From positions 1-20,249 of the forward strand of contig DASVXH010000055.1 in NCBI GenBank assembly GCA_036392795.1: a stretch of 20,249 nucleotides of DNA, read 5' to 3'. Source of the stretch: JARIHD01 sp036392795 (lineage in GTDB: Bacteria; Patescibacteriota; Saccharimonadia; Saccharimonadales; UBA4665). Each line of letters starts with the position of its first letter. The stretch's first letter is position 1. Below the pieces are notes generated by a model. That model worked only from the letters and a program-made list of their open reading frames with translations. It made no database searches and was not told where the DNA came from. Shown piece by piece: positions 15,310 through 20,249 of the stretch. The position numbers and the translations under genes were made by a program.

Positions 15310-15657
15310 ATGCGCTTCGAATCCTCAAACATGGACCACCCTTATCGCCATATGGAAGGTAATGAAATTGTAGGCGATTCCGTCCCTCGGCCCGCTCAAT
15401 CACCGCGACCTTCTCATCTGGAAGATCTGGACAATTTATTGGAGCCAACCCCAGACAAACCGTGGACCCCTGACGGGATCCAGGAGGATGACTCTTATGA
15501 CGAGGCCTTTCTTGCTGACCTAATGCCGCCACCCGCCGCACCAGAGCGTAACCCTAGATTGGCGAACGCCAGTGAAGCCGCCGCTAGGCTAGCTGTGGCA
15601 CATACTGCGGAGACTGCCGCAGATAACAATCGAAACCTGGGTCATAGCGGGCGTTAG
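15310..15657 (+). CDS. Small Pro- and Asp/Glu-rich hypothetical protein
   Basis: 115 residues, not recognised. It is polar and likely disordered. Proline-rich acidic stretches are separated by short helices (PRPSHLEDLDNLLEPTPDKP, then YDEAFLADLMPPPAAPE), and the Ala-rich C-terminal helix (ANASEAAARLAVAHTAETAA) ends in GHSGR. There is no signal peptide or membrane segment. The composition resembles the preceding 119-residue protein, although no alignable segment was found by eye. A near-consensus promoter and an AAGG about 8 bases before the ATG support expression. Confidence 0.6.
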   Translation: MRFESSNMDHPYRHMEGNEIVGDSVPRPAQSPRPSHLEDLDNLLEPTPDKPWTPDGIQEDDSYDEAFLADLMPPPAAPERNPRLANASEAAARLAVAHTAETAADNNRNLGHSGR

Positions 15658-15692
15658 CAGCGATTTCGAAAAGACTTCCTCTCGTTTTCGTG

Positions 15693-15698
15693 TACAAT
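15693..15698 (+). promoter_or_regulatory. Possible -10 box for frr-uppS-rseP
   Basis: TACAAT with only a poor -35 (AAGACT at 15671, 16-base spacing). Arms CGAAAA (15667-15672) and TTTTCG (15685-15690) form an inverted repeat just upstream. An AAGAGG ribosome site for frr follows near 15713. Confidence 0.35.
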
Positions 15699-15729
15699 GG
15701 TAGCGTAGCTTTAAGAGGTCTTATATAAA

Positions 15730-16293
15730 ATGAATCCGAATCAAATTATTGATGGTGCTAAACAGAAGTTTCAAGGTGCTCTAGAGCATTTCCAGAACGA
15801 GCTAAAAAAGGTGCGCACGGGCCGCGCAAATGCTGCAATGCTGGACGGTGTCATGGTGACGGCTTACGGAACTGCAATGCCGCTCAATCAAGTGGCTAAT
15901 GTCACGGCGCCGGAAGCTCAGTTGATTCAGATTACGCCCTTTGATCCGAGTAATATTCAGGCCATTGCAAGCGCGATTCGTGATAATCCTACCCTTGGCC
16001 TTAACCCGTCTGATGATGGCCGGGTAGTGCGCGTACCAATTCCTGCGCTTACGGAGGAACGTCGCCGTGAATACGTTAAGGTTCTAAATGGAAAGGTTGA
16101 GGACTGTATGATCGCCTTGCGCGCTGTGCGACGCGACGCGATAGACGCTACCGGACAGGCAAAAAAGGACAAAGTCATAGGCGAGGACGACGCTAAGCGC
16201 CTGGAAAAACAGGTCGACGAGGCTATGGCCAAGACTAAGGTAGACGTTGATGCTGCCGCAAAGGCCAAAGAAGCAGAGATAATGACGGTTTAG
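15730..16293 (+). CDS. frr: Ribosome recycling factor
   Basis: 187 residues, the usual RRF length of about 185. The three-helix bundle opens with FQNELKKVRTGRANAAMLDG, the family signature. The small beta domain follows (VMVTAYGTAMPLNQVANVT, then LIQITPFDPSNIQAIASAIR), and the last helices contain DDAKRLEKQVDEAMAK. RRF with EF-G splits the post-termination ribosome. uppS starts 3 bases after its stop codon, so frr, uppS, rseP and the CPBP gene form one transcription unit. pyrH, the usual upstream neighbour, is not here. Confidence 0.97.
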   Translation: MNPNQIIDGAKQKFQGALEHFQNELKKVRTGRANAAMLDGVMVTAYGTAMPLNQVANVTAPEAQLIQITPFDPSNIQAIASAIRDNPTLGLNPSDDGRVVRVPIPALTEERRREYVKVLNGKVEDCMIALRAVRRDAIDATGQAKKDKVIGEDDAKRLEKQVDEAMAKTKVDVDAAAKAKEAEIMTV

Positions 16294-16296
16294 TTC

Positions 16297-16995
16297 ATGA
16301 CTAAGGTACCTCCTGTCCCTATTCATCTGGGATTTATTATGGATGGCAATCGCCGTTGGGCCAGGGAGCGAGGCGAAGGCCCGCTGCAAGGTCATACCGC
16401 TGGATATGCCGCCGCCAAACGTGTGGCTGAGGCTTGTTTTGAAGAAGGTATAAAATACGTTACCTTCTACGCATTTTCGACCGAAAACTGGCGTCGCGCG
16501 GCTGAAGAGGTTGGTTATTTGATGAAGATTTTAGCAGTAGTAGTTTCGGCGCGAGAAGTTAAGTACTATGTGGCTAATGGAATCCGGATTCGCTTTCTCG
16601 GTTCGCGGCATAATGTTGAGCCTAAATTGTTGCGAGCGATGATTCGCACCGAAGAAGCGACGGCCGACCAGACGCGCGGGACCCTGGCAGTCTGTCTGGA
16701 CTATGGTGGAAAGCAGGAAATTGTTGATGCTGCACGCCAATGCGTTGCCGATGGCTTGACGGCACAGCAAATTACGGAAGACGCGATCAGCGAGAGACTC
16801 TATTGTCCTGATATTCCACCGCTGGATATGATTATACGTACGTCCGGCGAACAGAGACTCAGTAACTTTATGCTCTGGCGGGCAGATTATAGTGAGCTAT
16901 TATTTTTGCAAAAGCACTGGCCAGACATGACAAAACAGGACGTAGTCGATATTATAGAAACATATGCTCGGCGTTCGAGAAGGTTTGGGGGATAA
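16297..16995 (+). CDS. uppS: Undecaprenyl diphosphate synthase (cis-prenyltransferase)
   Basis: 232 residues. The catalytic Asp is D16 in FIMDGNRRWARERG, which binds the pyrophosphate of the allylic substrate with Mg2+. Further family blocks are YVTFYAFSTENWRR (54-67) and RTSGEQRLSNFMLWRADYSE (181-200), which bind isopentenyl diphosphate. The enzyme condenses isopentenyl units onto farnesyl diphosphate to give C55 undecaprenyl diphosphate, the lipid carrier of wall and surface polymers, including the substrate of the LCP enzyme encoded at 4383. rseP follows directly, its ATG being the next base after the stop. cdsA and dxr, which often lie between these two, are missing. Confidence 0.95.
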   Translation: MTKVPPVPIHLGFIMDGNRRWARERGEGPLQGHTAGYAAAKRVAEACFEEGIKYVTFYAFSTENWRRAAEEVGYLMKILAVVVSAREVKYYVANGIRIRFLGSRHNVEPKLLRAMIRTEEATADQTRGTLAVCLDYGGKQEIVDAARQCVADGLTAQQITEDAISERLYCPDIPPLDMIIRTSGEQRLSNFMLWRADYSELLFLQKHWPDMTKQDVVDIIETYARRSRRFGG

Positions 16996-18156
16996 ATGTC
17001 TGTAGTTCTATTAATTTTGGGCCTCGTTTTATTTGTGGGCTTGGTGGTTATTCATGAGTTTGGTCACTTTTTAGCTGCGCGACGGAACGGCGTTGATGTC
17101 GAAGAGTTTGGTATTGGTTTTCCGCCTCGTGCCTGGAGTAAAAAGACACGTGCGGGATTTATTTTTAGTATCAACTGGCTGCCCATCGGTGGATTTGTAA
17201 AACTTAAAGGCGAATCCGACGCCGCTACCGCCAAAGGAACGCTGGGTGCTGCATCTACATGGTCAAAGACCAAGATTATGCTGGCCGGCGTTTTAATGAA
17301 CTTACTCGTGGCCTTTGGTCTCTTGACGCTCTTAGCGCTGATCGGCATGCCCAAACTGCTGGATAATCAGTTTACGGTCAGAAGTGACACAAAAGTGATT
17401 CGCAGTGAAGTGCTGGCCAATTATGTTCAGCCAGGTTCGCCAGCAGCTATAGCAGGTATAAAAGAGCGCGATCGGCTGATATCAATCACCGGGCCAGAGG
17501 CCATAAGATATCTCGATAAGGACCAGGTTCTGCATCAAGATGGATACACGGAGCCGAAAACTCATAAAATCGTTGAGGCTGCCCAACTGCCTGTGATAAC
17601 TAAAAGTATGCAAGGTCAAACCATCGATCTAACCTATGAACGGGGTGGTGAGCGTAAAACCGTCGAAATAAAACTTCTTACGAATAAAGAGGCGAATGGC
17701 AAGGGTCATTTGGGTGTCTCGCCAAGCGAGATCGTTATGACCCGGTCGACTTGGTCGGCGCCAATTGTTGCTGCCGGCCTGATTGGCCAGTTTACCGCTG
17801 CCACCTTCCAGGGCATTGGTACGGCACTTGCCGCCGTATTCCAAGGCAATGGAGCAAAGGCGGCCGAACAAGTCTCTGGACCGGTTGGCATTGTCTTTGT
17901 TCTGAAGAGCAGTAGTTTAATGGGCATCCAATTCGTGTTGATGATCATTGCTATCATCTCACTCACCCTGGCTATTATGAATGTCCTGCCAATTCCTGCG
18001 CTTGATGGCGGCCGACTATTTATGGTACTTTTGTCACGCCTCTTCGGTAAGCGATTAAGCCAAGAAATGGAAGAGCGAATTGTGGGTGCCAGTTTTGTCT
18101 TTTTGCTTTTCCTTATCTTGTTGATAACGGTTATCGATGTCAAACGATTCTTTTAG
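16996..18156 (+). CDS. rseP: Site-2 intramembrane metalloprotease RseP
   Basis: 386 residues. The zinc site HEFGH (20-24) is in the first membrane helix, and the third ligand is in NVLPIPALDGG (329-339) in a later helix. A PDZ-like domain lies between (about 130-230, with the GSPAAIAGIKERDRLISI core). The last membrane segment is FVFLLFLILLITVI near the C terminus. It cuts membrane-spanning substrates such as anti-sigma factors or remnant signal peptides after a first cut by another protease. The HtrA-like protein encoded at 6804 could be such a site-1 protease, but its frame is broken. It follows uppS without a gap and is next to a second intramembrane protease. Confidence 0.95.
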   Translation: MSVVLLILGLVLFVGLVVIHEFGHFLAARRNGVDVEEFGIGFPPRAWSKKTRAGFIFSINWLPIGGFVKLKGESDAATAKGTLGAASTWSKTKIMLAGVLMNLLVAFGLLTLLALIGMPKLLDNQFTVRSDTKVIRSEVLANYVQPGSPAAIAGIKERDRLISITGPEAIRYLDKDQVLHQDGYTEPKTHKIVEAAQLPVITKSMQGQTIDLTYERGGERKTVEIKLLTNKEANGKGHLGVSPSEIVMTRSTWSAPIVAAGLIGQFTAATFQGIGTALAAVFQGNGAKAAEQVSGPVGIVFVLKSSSLMGIQFVLMIIAIISLTLAIMNVLPIPALDGGRLFMVLLSRLFGKRLSQEMEERIVGASFVFLLFLILLITVIDVKRFF

Positions 18157-18157
18157 T

Positions 18158-18931
18158 ATGTCGTCTGCACCGCAGAAAATAGATGCAAAAAAATATCCCT
18201 GGACGACAATGGCGACAATCATTATGGTTGTTGTTGGTTTTTTGGTGGTGCCGCTTTGCATGCAGCTGCTGTTGGGTTTGGTGCCACAATTGGTGCTGGG
18301 GTGGGGTGTCGAACATACCAATGTCTGGTTGAAAACGCCCGTGGCAACCTTTTTGTATGTGCTGCTATCGGAAATGGTAACGGTAGGTATTCTGGCGGCA
18401 TTTATTGCACGGCGCAAGGTGCCGTTTGCTAGAATTATACCTTTGGGCCGTCCTGGATTGCGGGACGCGGGCTATGCCATCTCAGGGATATTGACCTATT
18501 TTGCCTTATTTATTCTAGTGCTTGTGGTTGTGCAGCAGATCGTGCCCTTAGATCAAAACCAGGAGCAAGCCCTAGGCTTTGATCATGGCGTGACTGGCGC
18601 TGGCCTGGCGCTGGCATTTATAAGTCTGGTTATTTTGCCACCCTTGGCCGAAGAGATGCTATTTCGCGGATTTGTATATGGCACGCTTCGCGGTCAGGGC
18701 GCTTCTTTTTTGGTTGCTACTCTTTCTACGAGTGTTGTGTTTGGCTTTCTGCACCTTTTTGGCGGGAAGAGCGGCGAATTACTTTGGATCGCAATGATCG
18801 ATACTTTTGTGCTGTCGCTGGTTCTTTGTTATGTGCGCGAAAAGACTGGCAAGTTGTGGGCCAGTATTGCTGTGCATGCCCTAAAGAATGGCTTTGTCTT
18901 TTTGAACCTCTTCATTCTAGGTGCTCGGTAA
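18158..18931 (+). CDS. CPBP family intramembrane metalloprotease (CAAX protease-like)
   Basis: 257 residues from ATG 18158, which follows the rseP stop after one base; an in-frame ATG at 18137 would add 7 residues and overlap rseP by 20 bases. Neither has a clear ribosome site. Six to eight membrane segments are predicted. All CPBP (Abi/CAAX) motifs are present: EEMLFRG with the Glu pair and Arg, FGFLHL with His, and HALKN with His and Asn (residues 172-178, 202-207 and 247-251 numbered from the 18137 start). Relatives act as intramembrane glutamic or metallo-proteases in prenyl-protein processing, bacteriocin immunity or signalling; the substrate here is unknown. Last gene of the frr cluster. 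Confidence 0.9.
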   Translation: MSSAPQKIDAKKYPWTTMATIIMVVVGFLVVPLCMQLLLGLVPQLVLGWGVEHTNVWLKTPVATFLYVLLSEMVTVGILAAFIARRKVPFARIIPLGRPGLRDAGYAISGILTYFALFILVLVVVQQIVPLDQNQEQALGFDHGVTGAGLALAFISLVILPPLAEEMLFRGFVYGTLRGQGASFLVATLSTSVVFGFLHLFGGKSGELLWIAMIDTFVLSLVLCYVREKTGKLWASIAVHALKNGFVFLNLFILGAR

Positions 18932-18939
18932 GGTATAAT
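18911..18939 (+). promoter_or_regulatory. Promoter upstream of the proS leader
   Basis: A perfect TATAAT (18934-18939), preceded by GG, with a weak TTCATT (18911-18916) at 17-base spacing. It overlaps the end of the CPBP gene. Transcription would start near 18946, at the ATG of the small ORF at 18948. Confidence 0.6.
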
Positions 18940-18947
18940 AGGGCCAA

Positions 18948-19013
18948 ATGAGCGTAGTAATTTTTCTAACCAGTTATGCCTTGCAGGTCCCGTCGCCGGC
19001 CGGTCGGCCGTAA
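18948..19013 (+). CDS. Possible 21-residue leader peptide before proS, rich in proline codons at its end
   Basis: Starting 8 bases after a TATAAT box, this short frame encodes MSVVIFLTSYALQVPSPAGR plus a final Pro. Three of its last seven codons are CCG for proline, and it ends in TAA 63 bases before the proS ATG. A proline-rich leader peptide before prolyl-tRNA synthetase would fit translation-coupled attenuation, where low charged tRNA-Pro stalls the ribosome. The proline codons overlap a GC palindrome (18997-19010). That palindrome could be an attenuator hairpin, but it could equally be a dispersed repeat that happens to encode PAGRP. There is no direct U-tract after it. Could be chance. 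Confidence 0.35.
   Translation: MSVVIFLTSYALQVPSPAGRP
18997..19010. repeat. GC palindrome CGGCCGGTCGGCCG (copy 2, inverted)
   Basis: It lies in the proS leader. Its reverse complement matches 12428-12441 in 13 of 14 bases. It can form a short GC hairpin; an AT-rich stretch follows, with TTATTA (19032-19037) able to pair with TAATAA (19043-19048) close to the proS ribosome site. Confidence 0.5.
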
Positions 19014-19075
19014 TTAACTCTTATTTAATTTTTATTAGCTATTAATAACATTTGGAAAAAAGGAGTGACATCGGG

Positions 19076-20249
19076 ATGAAACGGTCACAACTATTTACGA
19101 AGACGAGCAAATCTGTTGCTGGTGACGAGCAGGCCAAAAATGCGCAGTTACTCATTCGCGCAGGATTCATCTATAAAGTAATGGCCGGGGTGTATGCTTA
19201 TACGCCTCTGGGCCTTCGAGTTTTGGAGAAAATCAAGCAGATCATTCGCGAAGAAATGAATGCTATCGCCGGTCAGGAGCTCATTATGACCAATCTTCAG
19301 CCACGGGAGACGTGGGAAGCTACAACACGCTGGGATGACGAAGTAGTGGATGTTTGGTTCAAGACGAGACTCAAGGACGATACTGAGGTTGGTTTGGCCT
19401 GGTCACACGAAGAAGCTATTATCGAGATGATGAAGCAACACCTGACCAGCTATAAAGATCTACCTATTAGTGTATATCAGTTTCAGGTAAAGCTGCGTAA
19501 CGAACTGCGAGCCAAGAGCGGTATTATGCGCGGCCGCGAGTTCATTATGAAAGATATGTATTCGATGGCTGTGGACGCCAAACAGCATGACGATTATTAC
19601 AATTCAGTAATGGAGGCATATAAGCGCGTATACAACCGCCTGGGCATCGGTCAGGATACTTACGTGACCTATGCCAGTGGCGGTGCCTTCACAAAGTTCA
19701 GCCATGAGTTTCAGACCATTTGCGAGGCGGGCGAGGACATTATTTATCTGCACCGCGGCAAGAACATCGCTATTAATGAGGAAGTGCTGGACGAAAGTAT
19801 CGAAGAACTGGGCATTAGCCGAGATGAGTTGGAGCAGGTGAAGAGTAGCGAAGTAGGTAATATTTTCAACTTCGGCACCGACAAAAGTGAGCAGATGAAT
19901 TTTACTTTTACAAACGAGGCGGGCGAGCGCCAATTTGTCCACCTTGGATCATATGGAATTGGCGTGACGAGATTGATGGGCGTGCTGGTAGAGAAGCTAG
20001 CGGACGAAAAAGGCATGGTTTGGCCCAAAAATGTTTCCCCCGTTGATGTATATCTCGTATCTGTTGGAGGAAACGATTCGGTTCGGGAACATGCAGAAGC
20101 CTTATATCAGGGGTTGACGCGTGCCGGGATTGAGGTATTATATGACGACCGAGATGTGCGTCCGGGTGAGAAATTCGCTGATGCTGATCTGATGGGGATA
20201 CCTTATCGGGTCGTTGTCAGCGAAAAAACAATCCAGAGCAACCAGTACG
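19076..20249 (+). CDS. proS: Prolyl-tRNA synthetase without editing insertion (3' end outside window)
   Basis: 391 codons are visible and the frame is open at the right edge; the whole protein should be about 420-440 residues. AGGAG (19061-19065) precedes ATG 19076. Class II motif 1 is around GVYAYTPLGLRVLEKI (38-53), motif 2 is RNELRAKSGIMRGREFIMKD (141-160) and motif 3 is GSYGIGVTRLMGVL (291-304). The anticodon-binding domain starts near residue 320. Between SGGAFTKFSHEF (201-212) and EVGNIFNFG (259-267) there are only about 46 residues, where Escherichia coli ProRS carries the INS editing domain of about 180 residues. Mis-charged Ala-tRNA-Pro would therefore not be cleared in cis. It couples proline to tRNA-Pro. 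Confidence 0.95.
   Translation, partial: MKRSQLFTKTSKSVAGDEQAKNAQLLIRAGFIYKVMAGVYAYTPLGLRVLEKIKQIIREEMNAIAGQELIMTNLQPRETWEATTRWDDEVVDVWFKTRLKDDTEVGLAWSHEEAIIEMMKQHLTSYKDLPISVYQFQVKLRNELRAKSGIMRGREFIMKDMYSMAVDAKQHDDYYNSVMEAYKRVYNRLGIGQDTYVTYASGGAFTKFSHEFQTICEAGEDIIYLHRGKNIAINEEVLDESIEELGISRDELEQVKSSEVGNIFNFGTDKSEQMNFTFTNEAGERQFVHLGSYGIGVTRLMGVLVEKLADEKGMVWPKNVSPVDVYLVSVGGNDSVREHAEALYQGLTRAGIEVLYDDRDVRPGEKFADADLMGIPYRVVVSEKTIQSNQY

Noticed and set aside
1..20249. parS site for ParB
   Set aside because: No stretch close to TGTTTCACGTGAAACA was found by eye; parS is probably outside the window.
1..20249. CRISPR array, tRNA genes or insertion sequences
   Set aside because: No regularly spaced repeats, cloverleaf-like segments with T-loop sequence, or transposase frames were seen.

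Overview
The window reads as chromosomal DNA of a Candidate Phyla Radiation bacterium, most likely Saccharibacteria (TM7). This is inferred from the gene mix and protein style: a giant tail-fibre-like surface protein, a short EF-Ts, a prolyl-tRNA synthetase without the editing insertion, several genes whose -10 box almost touches the start codon, and an rpsB-to-rseP cluster without the usual pyrH, cdsA and dxr. No 16S gene or other phylogenetic anchor is present.

Layout. 2-1930 (+) is the C-terminal part of a large secreted or surface protein that starts left of the window. 1989-3609 (+) is parA-parB for chromosome segregation. 3627-4298 (-) is lepB, divergent from a + strand run of an LCP (LytR-CpsA-Psr) wall-polymer ligase, an unknown multi-pass membrane protein and an HtrA/DegS-like protease (4383-8078). 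The htrA frame is broken by one in-frame TAA (6984-6986) inside its membrane anchor. A minus-strand block (8161-12396) holds prmC, prfA, rpmE, a DUF475/TerC-like membrane protein and an alpha/beta-hydrolase-like protein. From 12482 everything is on the + strand: an orphan acidic protein; rpsB-tsf with a strong promoter, a long leader and a terminator; two small orphan genes with their own promoters; frr-uppS-rseP-CPBP protease as a tight cluster; and proS, cut by the right edge.

How the genes fit together. Translation (rpsB, tsf, frr, prfA with its methylase prmC, rpmE, proS) and the envelope (lepB, LCP ligase, uppS, rseP, CPBP, HtrA) dominate. UppS makes the lipid carrier on which the LCP enzyme's glycopolymer substrates are built, and LepB, HtrA and RseP process exported or membrane proteins.

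Most notable points: the nonsense codon in htrA; the total absence of TGA as a stop codon (0 of 20 complete genes, counting htrA by its terminal stop); a repeated near-leaderless promoter layout with a GGTATA-type -10; a proline-codon-rich 21-codon ORF before proS, overlapping a GC palindrome that recurs, inverted and with one mismatch, near 12430; and an anti-Shine-Dalgarno element in the rpsB leader. No tRNA, rRNA, CRISPR array or insertion sequence was recognised. No gap between genes exceeds 150 bases.
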